A program made the position numbers and the translations under genes. 64,000 nucleotides of DNA from Pseudoflavonifractor sp902362925 (lineage in GTDB: Bacteria > Bacillota > Clostridia > Oscillospirales > Oscillospiraceae), in the NCBI GenBank assembly GCA_902362925.1, contig CABIYL010000005.1. One strand, 5' to 3'. Below are positions 38,500 to 46,040 of the stretch, in pieces. A model generated the notes under the pieces. That model was not told the origin of the DNA, made no database searches, and saw nothing but the letters and a program-made list of their open reading frames with translations. Position 1 is the first letter of the stretch, and each line of letters begins with the position of its first letter.

Positions 38500-39290
38500 G
38501 GCTGGGAAGCCTCCTTGTGTTGTTCTTGGGAGGGCAGGCCCTCCATCTGATTGATCATGCTGGCCAGATACCCGGCGCCGAAGCCGTTATCAATGTTGAC
38601 AACGGCGGAACCGGAGGCGCAGGAGTTGAGCATGGACAGCAGGGCGGACAGGCCGTGGAAGGAGGCCCCGTACCCCACGCTGGTGGGCACGGCGATGACC
38701 GGGCAGTCCACCAGACCGCCCACCACGCTGGCCAGAGCGCCCTCCATACCCGCCACCGCCACCACACACCGGGCGGACATGAGCACGTCCAGCTTGGACA
38801 GCAGCCGGTGGAGCCCGGCCACGCCCACGTCGTACAGACGGGTGACACGGTTGCCCATGGCCTCGGCGGTGAGGGCGGCCTCCTCGGCCACCGGCAGGTC
38901 GCTGGTGCCCCCGGTGGCCACCACGATGTGGCCCAGAGAGGGGGTGTCCGTCCGGGGCCAGGCCACCGCCAGCCTGGCGTCGGCGTGGTAATCCAGCTCC
39001 GCCGTCCGGCTCACGAACTCCGCTGCCTCCAGGCCAATGCGGGTGATGAGGATATTGCCGCAGCCCCGGTTGTGCATGGCGGCCACAATGCCGGAAATCT
39101 GCTCCGGCGTCTTGCCCGCGCCGTAGATGACCTCCGCGTTGCCCTGGCGCACCGACCGATGGTAGTCCACCTTGGCATACCCCAAATCCTCAAAGGGGGA
39201 CAGCTTCAGCTCCAGCAGGGCGTCTTCCGGGGTGGTCTCCCCGGCCGCCACCGACCGGAGCAGAGAGAGAATATCCCGCTTGTTGTCCAT
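38496..39290 (-). CDS. larB: NaAD carboxylase/hydrolase LarB
   Basis: 264 residues, first step of nickel-pincer synthesis: carboxylates nicotinic acid adenine dinucleotide and releases AMP. The C-terminal half is the AIR-carboxylase-like (PurE-related) domain: VVATGGTSDLPVAEEAALTAEAMG, YDVGVAGLHRLL, VVAVAGMEGALASVVGGL, PVIAVPTSVGYG and DNGFGAGYLAS. Five nt after larE. Confidence 0.94.
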   Translation of the reverse strand: MDNKRDILSLLRSVAAGETTPEDALLELKLSPFEDLGYAKVDYHRSVRQGNAEVIYGAGKTPEQISGIVAAMHNRGCGNILITRIGLEAAEFVSRTAELDYHADARLAVAWPRTDTPSLGHIVVATGGTSDLPVAEEAALTAEAMGNRVTRLYDVGVAGLHRLLSKLDVLMSARCVVAVAGMEGALASVVGGLVDCPVIAVPTSVGYGASFHGLSALLSMLNSCASGSAVVNIDNGFGAGYLASMINQMEGLPSQEQHKEASQP

Positions 39291-39295
39291 ATTCG

Positions 39296-40048
39296 TCAGC
39301 CTCCCGTCCGTGTATTGCAGTCCAGCAGTACGGTCTTGAACCAGGGGGAGAGGGCGGCTTTCACCGTCTCGCGCTCACCCGCCGCTCTCATGAAGTCGTG
39401 CTCCGTCAGCTCCAGTTTGGCAGCGCCGTGGAAGAGGCGAACCCGGAAATCCCGGTAGCCCAGGGCGGCCAGGGCATTTTCCGCACCCTCCACTGCCGTC
39501 AGGGCCTCCGGCGTGATGGCTGTGCCCGTGGGCACCCGGGTGGCAAGGCAGGCATAGGCCGGTTTGTCCCAGGTAAAGAGCCCCGCCTCTTTGGACCGCT
39601 GCCGTACCTCAGTTTTGGTGACGCCGCACTCCCGGAGGGGGGAGCGGACAGACAGCTCCTTCAGCGCCCGCATACCGGGCCGATCCCCAGCGTCGTCCGA
39701 GGCGTTGGTGCCGTCGATGAGGAGGGTGTACCCGTCGGCCAGGGCCGCCTCCTTCAAAAGTGTGAACAGGGCGGTCTTGCAGTGGTAGCACCGGTCGGGA
39801 CCGTTGGCCGCCGCACCGGGCACGGAGAGTACGTCGGCCTCCAGCACGGTCATGGGCATGTGCAGCTCCTCCGCCAGCCGTTTGGCGTCGGCAAGCTCAA
39901 AGGCGGGCTGGAAGGGGGAGTGGACGTAGTAGGCCTTCACGTCCTGGGCCCACTGACTGGCCGCCCAGAGGAGATAGGCCGAGTCCGTGCCGCCGGAAAA
40001 GGCCAGGGCGGCCTTGGGATTTGCGCGAAAAAAGTCCTGAAGGGTCAT
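39296..40048 (-). CDS. larE: Sulfur-insertion protein LarE
   Basis: 250 residues. ATP pyrophosphatase family: PP-loop SGGTDS at 18-23, CYHCK at 87-91, and C167 in PAYACLATRVPTG. In L. plantarum LarE a single cysteine (Cys176) is sacrificed as sulfur donor; C167 occupies the comparable ACLxxR segment, while the CxxC pair may indicate a cluster-type variant. The ATG at 40048 follows AGGAGGATATT. First gene of the lar operon; promoter at 40231-40259 and a structured leader precede it. Confidence 0.93.
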   Translation of the reverse strand: MTLQDFFRANPKAALAFSGGTDSAYLLWAASQWAQDVKAYYVHSPFQPAFELADAKRLAEELHMPMTVLEADVLSVPGAAANGPDRCYHCKTALFTLLKEAALADGYTLLIDGTNASDDAGDRPGMRALKELSVRSPLRECGVTKTEVRQRSKEAGLFTWDKPAYACLATRVPTGTAITPEALTAVEGAENALAALGYRDFRVRLFHGAAKLELTEHDFMRAAGERETVKAALSPWFKTVLLDCNTRTGG

Positions 40049-40087
40049 AAATATCCTCCTGAGGAAAGAATATCCGGCCCGGAGCAA

Positions 40088-40128
40088 CAAAAAAAGACAT
40101 ACCCACAGTGGGGCATGTCTTCTGACAT
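40088..40128 (-). terminator. Attenuator-like terminator with competing hairpin in the lar leader
   Basis: Read leftward, AGACAT-CCCAC type stem (40095-40120) followed by seven T's (40089-40095), 40 nt before larE. The ATGTC arm (40115-40119) can instead pair with GACAT at 40124-40128 (loop TTCT), so the two hairpins exclude each other, as in transcription attenuators. Confidence 0.7.
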
Positions 40129-40230
40129 CTTACGCGGCGCTCTGCCGCGCGCTGGGCCGGGGAGAGGAAAAAACGCTGTAAGGGGGGCCCTTCTGGGCCC
40201 AGGGAGGCCGCTTGACCTCCGACTTTCTCA

Positions 40231-40259
40231 AGTATAAACGACCGTCCGGAGGCAGTCAA
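40231..40259 (-). promoter_or_regulatory. Promoter of the larE-larB-larC-fmdE operon
   Basis: Minus strand TTGACT (40254-40259), 17-nt spacer, TATACT (40231-40236). The predicted leader is about 175 nt with GGAGG/CCTCC, GGGCCC/GGGCCC and GCGGC/GCCGC stems before the attenuator. Confidence 0.75.
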
Positions 40260-40261
40260 GA

Positions 40262-40512
40262 CAAATGTCACTTTTCAGGGGGCAGAAAGGATAACAAATT
40301 GGCGGTGTTTACATAATCTTCATATCTTATTTAAAATCCGTCCAACAATTGCCGCCGCAGCCGTGGTATCTTATAGTCACAGCAAAGGAACACCACCGAT
40401 ACCGCCTCGGGCTGTTGTGGCGGACCAGAGATAACACGGTTGGCCGTGTTTCTATATAAAGAATACGAGTTTTTCATTTCTCCCTCTTCTATTCCTCTCT
40501 CTCTTCCAAATC
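40262..40512. other. Gene-free stretch with several hairpins
   Basis: No credible ORF or known RNA was found between the lar promoter and the reductase terminator. Hairpins visible include AACACGG/CCGTGTT near 40433-40450, and CCGCC/GGCGG pairings near 40395-40425. It may encode a small RNA; no convincing promoter plus terminator pair was seen. Confidence 0.35.
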
Positions 40513-40560
40513 AAAAGCAGGATGCCCGGTACACATAGTGCACCGGGCATCCTGCTTTTT
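40513..40560 (-). terminator. Terminator after the aldo-keto reductase gene
   Basis: Eighteen-bp stem (40513-40530 with 40542-40559) and an 11-nt loop; T's are included at the end of the stem. Confidence 0.85.
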
Positions 40561-40592
40561 GTCCACAAAACAAGTCCGTAGTGTGGAAAATA

Positions 40593-41726
40593 TCAGCCCT
40601 TTGCGGCCTCGGCGGCGGCAGCGGCCACCTCCGCAATCCGGTCGGGGATGGCGATGTGCTGGGGGCAGCGGTCCACGCACTGGCCGCAGCGGACGCACTG
40701 GTCAGGCCGCATGGACTCGGGAATCAGGTCCCAGGTGTTGTCAAAGGAGCTCTTCTTGCCGTCCACACAGAACTGGTTGTAGATGGCGAAGATGCGGGGG
40801 ATGTCCACATGCTTGGGGCAGTCGGTGCAGTACCGGCAGCCGGTGCAGGGGATGGTGCCGGCGGAGCGGTAGACCTCCACCGCTCTGGCCAGTGCAGCCC
40901 GATCCTCCTCCGTGAGGGGCTGGAAGGGGGACATGGTGGAGATGTTGTCCTCCACCTGCTCCATGGCCGACATGCCGGACAGCACGGTCATCACCCCCGG
41001 AAGGGAGGCGGCATACCGCAGGGCCCAGGAGGCGGCGCTCTTGCCCGGCGCGGCCTCCTCCAGTACGGAGCAGGCGTCGGGGGTCAGGCTGGCCAGAGCA
41101 CCGCCACGCACCGGCTCCATCACGATGACGGGAAGGCCACGCTCCGTGACAATCTCATACTGGCGCTTGGCGTCCTGCAGATCCCAGTCCAGGTAGTTAA
41201 GCTGGAGCTGGACAAAATCCCACTGGTGGTCATCCAGAATCTTCTCCAGCAGCTCGGGCCGGTCGTGGAAGGAGAAGCCCAGACGGCGGATGCGGCCCTT
41301 GGCCTTCTCGTGGGAGAGCACCTGGTAGGCGCCCGAGGCCTGGAAGGTGGCGTAGTGCTCGGCGGTGATGCTGTGGGCCAGGTAGAAATCAAAGTAGTCC
41401 ACCCGGCAGCGCTTGAGCTGGCGGGTGAAGATATCCTCCGCGTCGGAGGGAGACTTGGCCAGCCAGGTGGGCAGCTTGGTGGCCAGGTGAAAGCTCTTTC
41501 GATCCCACTTGGAGAGAATCTGACCCAGGAAAGGCTCGCTCTCCCCCTTGTGGTAGTTCCAGGCGGTGTCAAAGTAGTTGACCCCCGCCTCATGGGCCCG
41601 CTCCAGCAGCCGTCGGCTCTCCCGGACGGCGATCATACCGTCGCTTTTGCGGGTGGGAAAGCGCATGCAGCCGTAGCCCAGCAGGGAAATATCCTCCCCG
41701 ATGGACGCAAAATGCCGTTTCTCCAT
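40593..41726 (-). CDS. Aldo/keto reductase with C-terminal [4Fe-4S] domain
   Basis: 377 residues. TIM-barrel AKR with LGYGCMRFPT, NYFDTAWNYHKGESE (catalytic D and Y), ATKLPTW and YLAHSI; C-terminal ferredoxin-like cysteines CTGCRYCTDCPKHV and CVRCGQCVDRCPQHI. NADPH-linked reductions coupled to Fe-S clusters are proposed for this anaerobic subfamily; substrate unknown. ATG 41726; longer frames are antisense to the amidase. Confidence 0.92.
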   Translation of the reverse strand: MEKRHFASIGEDISLLGYGCMRFPTRKSDGMIAVRESRRLLERAHEAGVNYFDTAWNYHKGESEPFLGQILSKWDRKSFHLATKLPTWLAKSPSDAEDIFTRQLKRCRVDYFDFYLAHSITAEHYATFQASGAYQVLSHEKAKGRIRRLGFSFHDRPELLEKILDDHQWDFVQLQLNYLDWDLQDAKRQYEIVTERGLPVIVMEPVRGGALASLTPDACSVLEEAAPGKSAASWALRYAASLPGVMTVLSGMSAMEQVEDNISTMSPFQPLTEEDRAALARAVEVYRSAGTIPCTGCRYCTDCPKHVDIPRIFAIYNQFCVDGKKSSFDNTWDLIPESMRPDQCVRCGQCVDRCPQHIAIPDRIAEVAAAAAEAAKG

Positions 41727-41891
41727 GTTGACCTCCCTGTGGCCCGCCCTCTGGGCGGAAATAATTTGTACCCTATGCAGTATTATAATGCAGGCCGGAA
41801 GCGCCTGCAAGCCCCCGATTTTTTCACCCGGTGTACGGGGACATGCCACACAGCGGGGTGGGACGGCATATTCTGGAGGGGAGGGAAGCAC

Positions 41892-42680
41892 ATGAATCTG
41901 ACCGAACGCATTCTCACCGGCAGCGACTGCTGGAAAGCGGGGCGGACCATCACCCCCAAGGGGGTCATGGTCCACTCCACCGGCGTGGCCCAGCCCGACC
42001 CGGAGGTGTTCCTGAAAAACTGGAACCAGCCGGGATTGGAGGCCTGCGCCCACGCCTTTGTATGCAGGGACGGGGTCATCCAGACCCTGCCCTGGAACTG
42101 GCGGGGCTGGCACGCGGGCGCACCCAAGGGGGGCGGCGTCTCCGCCAACAACACCCACATCAGCTTTGAGATTCTGGAGCCCGCCGGCCACACCTACCAG
42201 GGCGGCACCATGGTGGGCTATGATGCGGAGAAAAACGCCGCCTATTTTGCGGCGGTGTACCGCAATGCGGTGGAGCTGACCGCCATGCTCTGCGCCCAGT
42301 ACGGGCTGGACCCGCTGGCGCCAGGGGTGGTGGTGGACCACGCGGAGGGCTGCGCCCTGGGCATCGCCTCCAACCACGCCGACGTGGGCCACTGGTTCCC
42401 CAAGCACGGCAAAAGCATGGACCAGTTCCGGGCCGACGTAGCCAGAGAGATGAAGGGAGGGGAAGCGGAGATGACCCAGGAAATGTTCAACCAGATGTTC
42501 CGCACCGCCATGGAGGCATGGCAGGCGGAGCAGGCGGCTCAGCCCGTCAGCGACTGGGCGGAGGAGGCCTGGAAGGCGGCCAAGGCCAGCGGGGTGTTTG
42601 ACGGCACTGCACCCCGGACAGCTTTGACCCGGGAGCAGGCAGCTCTGGTCCTGTCCCGCCTGGAGAAGCGGGACGGCTGA
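41892..42680 (+). CDS. N-acetylmuramoyl-L-alanine amidase (Amidase_2)
   Basis: 262 residues. Zinc amidase/PGRP fold: GVMVHSTGVAQPDP (first His), WHAGAPKGGGVSANNTHISFEILEP, and VVDHAEGCALGIASNHADVGHWFPKHG with the remaining His ligands. The C-terminal ~45 residues resemble a cell-wall or phage-tail targeting segment (EEAWKAAKASGVFDGTAPRTALTREQAALVLSRL). This architecture is common in clostridial phage endolysins. No holin or other phage gene is adjacent, so it is either a domesticated lysin or a housekeeping amidase. It has no signal peptide. Confidence 0.88.
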   Translation: MNLTERILTGSDCWKAGRTITPKGVMVHSTGVAQPDPEVFLKNWNQPGLEACAHAFVCRDGVIQTLPWNWRGWHAGAPKGGGVSANNTHISFEILEPAGHTYQGGTMVGYDAEKNAAYFAAVYRNAVELTAMLCAQYGLDPLAPGVVVDHAEGCALGIASNHADVGHWFPKHGKSMDQFRADVAREMKGGEAEMTQEMFNQMFRTAMEAWQAEQAAQPVSDWAEEAWKAAKASGVFDGTAPRTALTREQAALVLSRLEKRDG

Positions 42681-42696
42681 CCGGAATACAGCGGAG

Positions 42697-42732
42697 AAAA
42701 GTGGGATGTTCTTCGGAACGTCCCACTTTTTT
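42697..42732 (+). terminator. Terminator after the amidase gene
   Basis: Fifteen-bp stem (42697-42711 with 42716-42730), TTCG loop, T-run. Confidence 0.92.
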
Positions 42733-42823
42733 CATGTCCAGGGATAAAAAATCGCCCCGGCGTGAGCCGGGGCGGTCTGGGGGATACAGGGATAAGTACG
42801 CCGCCGGAAGGCGGCGGGGACGT

Positions 42824-43075
42824 TCAGCCCCGGCTGCAGGAGTAGGAGGAGTCGGAGTCCATCTCCACGGAGACCTGCATGTTGGCGGAGCCACGGGTCA
42901 TATAGGCCGGCATGGCCACGTAGACCGGGAAGCTGTCCCCGGAGGGGGCGGAGTCCCACACGGGACGGTCGGGGAAGGAGGGAAGGGTGACGGCTCCGCC
43001 GCTCCCGCAGGAGCAGCCGCAGCCACAGGAACAGCCGCAGCAACAGCAGCGGCGGCGGTTGGAACAATTGCACAT
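42824..43075 (-). CDS. Small cysteine-rich protein
   Basis: 83 residues. The first ~25 residues hold eleven cysteines in CxC and CCCC runs interspersed with Gly/Ser/Arg; the rest is ordinary and ends in a Ser-rich tail. A GGGGGA ribosome site lies 7-10 nt before the ATG. Cys content and length suggest a metal-binding or spore-coat/cell-surface protein, but no family is recognised. It lies upstream of nothing on the same strand and is close to the csp terminator. Confidence 0.6.
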   Translation of the reverse strand: MCNCSNRRRCCCCGCSCGCGCSCGSGGAVTLPSFPDRPVWDSAPSGDSFPVYVAMPAYMTRGSANMQVSVEMDSDSSYSCSRG

Positions 43076-43174
43076 AATGAGTATCCCCCAAAGCAGTTTT
43101 TGCGGAGCGGGGACGGCGGCGCCGCCTCCGCCCCACGGTACAGCATATGTCCGCCCTGCCCCGGGGGTGACGGC

Positions 43175-43208
43175 AAAAGAAAACCCGCCGCGCAGTGCGC
43201 GGCGGGTT
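43175..43208 (-). terminator. Terminator after csp
   Basis: GC-rich stem 43182-43194 with 43196-43208, minus-strand TTTTCTTTTG tail. Confidence 0.88.
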
Positions 43209-43222
43209 ACATCCGTATATCC

Positions 43223-43435
43223 TTAGAGAGGACGGACGTTGACAGCGCGGAGCTTGCCGGCGTCCTTGGGATCGGGCTCGGTGTCGTAGGACACCTTCTG
43301 GCCCTCGGCGAGGGTCTTGAAGCCGTCCACCAGGATGGCGGAGAAGTGGACGAACACGTCGCCGCTGCCGTCGTCGTTGGAGATGAAGCCGAAGCCCTTG
43401 GTCTCATTGAACCACTTTACAGTACCCTGATACAT
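43223..43435 (-). CDS. Cold-shock protein (CspA/B family)
   Basis: 70 residues; single OB-fold RNA chaperone. RNP1-like KGFGFIS and RNP2-like VFVHFSAI motifs are intact. GAGGAGG precedes the ATG. The linker around TLAEGQKVSYDTEPDPKDAGKLRAVNV is typical of clostridial members. Confidence 0.97.
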   Translation of the reverse strand: MYQGTVKWFNETKGFGFISNDDGSGDVFVHFSAILVDGFKTLAEGQKVSYDTEPDPKDAGKLRAVNVRPL

Positions 43436-43560
43436 GCTGGTACCTCCTCAAAAAATTTGATCTCTGCGCAAAAGAAAACCCACATTTTCGCTTGTCATCC
43501 ATCCAGTGAGCAGACGATGACTTACAAAAATGTGAGTTCAGGTCGTGCATAGAGAAGATC
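43436..43560 (-). promoter_or_regulatory. Structured 5' leader of the cold-shock gene
   Basis: About 125 nt between the predicted start and the ATG. The outer pairing CACATTTT/AAAATGTG and the inner pairing GTCATC/GATGAC form a long nested hairpin ending about 45 nt before the ribosome site. Long structured leaders acting as thermosensors are known for cspA mRNAs. Confidence 0.55.
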
Positions 43561-43567
43561 ATTGCTT

Positions 43568-43596
43568 ATGATAACATCCGCGGGAATGGTTGTCAA
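43568..43596 (-). promoter_or_regulatory. Promoter of the cold-shock gene
   Basis: Minus strand TTGACA (43591-43596), 17-nt spacer, TATCAT (43568-43573). Confidence 0.85.
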
Positions 43597-43623
43597 CAGA
43601 AATAAGTGCCCGCTTTACCGGTG

Positions 43624-44061
43624 TTATACCCGCTCCCGGTCCTGATTGGCCGCCAGCAGGGACCGGACAGTCTCGGGGGAGTAGGAGAGCAGGCGGCCGT
43701 ACTCCCGGGCGATCTGGGTCCGGTTGCCGCCGAAGTAGGCCCGCTCGGCCACCATGGACGCCTTTCGCTCCTTGAGCCGCAGGTACTCCCCCAGTACATG
43801 GTCCGCCCGGTAGAAGAGATAGAGGTACTTCCCACGGGTGGCCGACACGGGAAAGAGGTCGGTGACCAGAGGCTCCTCCTCGGGATAACACTTCACCCCG
43901 TACTGCCCTGCGATTTTGGCGGCAAAGGGGCCCAATTCCTCCCACTCCGCCCGGCTGTCCACCGGGTGGCTCAGGGCCAGATTCTTCACCCCTGCCCGCA
44001 CCATCTCGCAAAAGCAGTCCATCACGCCGCAGCGGTAGGAATATGTATCAATTTCGCGCAT
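43624..44061 (-). CDS. Conserved clostridial protein of unknown function
   Basis: 145 residues from ATG 44061 (GGAGG spacing prefers it to the ATG at 44067). Begins MREIDTYSYRCGVMDCFCEMVRAGVK with three cysteines, then LALSHPV, YPEEEPLVTDLFPVSATRGKYLYLFYRADHVLGEYLRLKERK. I recognise this pattern from other gut Clostridia but know no function or domain name. It is small, soluble and mixed alpha/beta. It stands between glpK and csp on the same strand. Confidence 0.75.
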   Translation of the reverse strand: MREIDTYSYRCGVMDCFCEMVRAGVKNLALSHPVDSRAEWEELGPFAAKIAGQYGVKCYPEEEPLVTDLFPVSATRGKYLYLFYRADHVLGEYLRLKERKASMVAERAYFGGNRTQIAREYGRLLSYSPETVRSLLAANQDRERV

Positions 44062-44131
44062 CGGCATCCGCCTCCTGTTGCTTGTCTTTTCCATTTTACA
44101 CCAAAAGATAGGGGAGAACAAGGGAAAAATG

Positions 44132-44164
44132 GCGGAGGACAGGGGCGGCTCCCCTGTCCTCCGC
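44132..44164 (-). terminator. Terminator of the glycerol operon
   Basis: Fourteen-bp stem (44132-44145 with 44151-44164) right after glpK; minus-strand ATTTTTCCC tail. Confidence 0.9.
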
Positions 44165-44174
44165 TGAGAAATCC

Positions 44175-45665
44175 TTATCCGCCATTGGCCCAGCCACGGC
44201 TGCGGCCCACAGCCCGGTGCCACTCCTCCATGAGAGCAGACCGGCGCTCGGGAGCCATGTCGGGGGTGTAGGTGGTGTCGCAGGCCCAGAGGTGGGTGAT
44301 CTCCTCCCGGTCCTTCCACACCCCGGTGGCCAGACCGGCCAGATAGGCCGCGCCCAGAGCGGTGGTCTCCCGGATCATGGGCCTGCGGACCTGCCGGTCC
44401 AGAATGTCCGCCTGGAACTGCATGAGGAACCGGTCCCGGCTGGCGCCGCCGTCCGCCTTCAGCTGGGTGAGAGGCACGCCGGTGTCCGCCTCCATGGCCC
44501 GCACCAGGTCGGCCACCTGGTAGGCGATGGACTCCTGAGCCGCCCGGATGATGTGCTCCCGCCGGGTGCCCCGGGTCAGGCCCACGATGGCCCCACGGGC
44601 GTACATATCCCAGTAGGGGGCGCCCAGACCGGTGAAGGCGGGCACCAGATACACGCCGCCGTTGTCGGGCACCTTCTGGGCGTAGTACTCCGCGTCCCGG
44701 CTCTCGGTGAAGAAGCGCATCTCGTCCCGCAGCCACTGGATCACCGCGCCGCCCACAAACACCGAGCCCTCCAGGGCGTACTGCACGCCCCCGTCCAGGC
44801 CGATGGCAATGGTGGTGAGCAGGCCGTTCTTGCTCTCGCAGGGGGTGGAGCCGGTGTTCATCAGCAGGAAGCAGCCGGTGCCGTAGGTGTTCTTGGCGTC
44901 GCCGGGGTTGAAGCAGGTCTGGCCGAAAAGGGCGGCCTGCTGGTCGCCTGCCATGCCCGCGATGGGCACCCGGATGCCCTGGATATCGGCATAGCCGTAG
45001 ATCTCGCTGGAGGAGCGGACCTGGGGCAGCATGGCCCGGGGAATGTCCAGGGCCTGGAGCAAAGTGTCGTCCCAGTCCAGACGGCGGATGTCAAAGAGCA
45101 TGGTGCGGGAGGCGTTGGTCACGTCGGTGGCGTGGACCGCCCCGCCGGTCAGCTTCCACAGCAGCCAGCTGTCCACCGTGCCGAAGAGAATCTCGCCCCG
45201 TTTGGCCTTCTCCCTGGCCCCCTCCACGTGGTCCAGAATCCACTTGATTTTGGTGCCCGAGAAGTAGGCGTCGGGGATGAGGCCGGTGACGGACCGGATG
45301 TGGTCCCCCAGTCCGTCGGCAATGAGCTGGTCCACAATCTCCGCCGTCCGTCGGCACTGCCACACAATGGCGTTGTGGATGGGCCGACCGGTGGTCTTGT
45401 CCCACAGGATGGTGGTCTCCCGCTGGTTGGTGATGCCGATGGCCGCCACGTCCTCCGGAGACACCCCCGACTGAGCGATGACCTCCATCATCACCGCGTA
45501 CTGGGAGGACCAGATCTCCATGGCGTCGTGCTCCACCCAGCCCTCACGGGGATAGAACTGGGTGAATTCCTTCTGGGAGATGCCCACAATGTTCTGCTCG
45601 CTGTCAAAGAGGATGGCGCGGGAGCTGGTGGTACCCTGGTCCAGCGCCAGAATATACTTGCCCAT
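44175..45665 (-). CDS. glpK: Glycerol kinase
   Basis: 496 residues; phosphorylates glycerol to sn-glycerol 3-phosphate. FGGY kinase with ALDQGTTSSRAILFD, ITNQRETTILWDK, NAIVWQCRRT, DVTNASRTMLFDI, the AGMAGDQQAALFGQ segment and KADGGASRDRFLMQFQADIL. AGGAGG before ATG 45665; the in-frame ATG at 45683 is less well placed. Last gene of the glycerol operon. Confidence 0.97.
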   Translation of the reverse strand: MGKYILALDQGTTSSRAILFDSEQNIVGISQKEFTQFYPREGWVEHDAMEIWSSQYAVMMEVIAQSGVSPEDVAAIGITNQRETTILWDKTTGRPIHNAIVWQCRRTAEIVDQLIADGLGDHIRSVTGLIPDAYFSGTKIKWILDHVEGAREKAKRGEILFGTVDSWLLWKLTGGAVHATDVTNASRTMLFDIRRLDWDDTLLQALDIPRAMLPQVRSSSEIYGYADIQGIRVPIAGMAGDQQAALFGQTCFNPGDAKNTYGTGCFLLMNTGSTPCESKNGLLTTIAIGLDGGVQYALEGSVFVGGAVIQWLRDEMRFFTESRDAEYYAQKVPDNGGVYLVPAFTGLGAPYWDMYARGAIVGLTRGTRREHIIRAAQESIAYQVADLVRAMEADTGVPLTQLKADGGASRDRFLMQFQADILDRQVRRPMIRETTALGAAYLAGLATGVWKDREEITHLWACDTTYTPDMAPERRSALMEEWHRAVGRSRGWANGG

Positions 45666-45695
45666 GGCGATGCCTCCTGTCAAGTTGGTGGTCTG

Positions 45696-46040
45696 TCAGA
45701 TGGCCCGGGTGGTGATAAAGCTGGCTCCGGTGCCGCACACGTCGGTCAGCACCACCTGGCCCAGCTCCGCCGGTGCGGTCAGGGTTACGCCGTCCAGGGC
45801 CGCCGCAGCCGCCCGCACCAGCGCCTTGGGGATGGGCTTGTCGGTCTTGACGGGACAGCGGGGGTGGACGCCGCCCACACAGCGCACCGTGGAGGTGACC
45901 ACCCGGGTGGGGTTGGTCAGCTCTATTCTACCATACTCCGCTCCTCTTGGACAGCCGTTTCCTGTGACGGCGTAATCCTGTTCCTCATCCACCGCCAGGC
46001 GGCAGCCTCTGGGGCACACGATGCAGATTAAATGCTTCAT
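45696..46040 (-). CDS. DUF1667 cysteine-rich protein of glycerol operons
   Basis: 114 residues: CIVCPRGC near the N-terminus, NGCPRGAEYG, STVRCVGGVHPRCPVKT and KALVRAAAAALDGV. DUF1667 proteins are regularly encoded with the two flavoproteins of anaerobic glycerol-3-phosphate oxidation and probably supply an Fe-S or electron-transfer component. Overlaps the flavoprotein gene by 4 nt. Confidence 0.9.
   Translation of the reverse strand: MKHLICIVCPRGCRLAVDEEQDYAVTGNGCPRGAEYGRIELTNPTRVVTSTVRCVGGVHPRCPVKTDKPIPKALVRAAAAALDGVTLTAPAELGQVVLTDVCGTGASFITTRAI

Noticed and set aside
40380..40455. A ykkC-like (guanidine/PRPP-type) riboswitch, because of a GACCAGAGATAACACGG-like stretch
   Set aside because: The other conserved ykkC elements could not be placed and no gene follows on that strand.
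41892..42680. Prophage remnant, because of the endolysin-like amidase
   Set aside because: No integrase, holin, structural or att-like sequences are nearby; one amidase is not enough.
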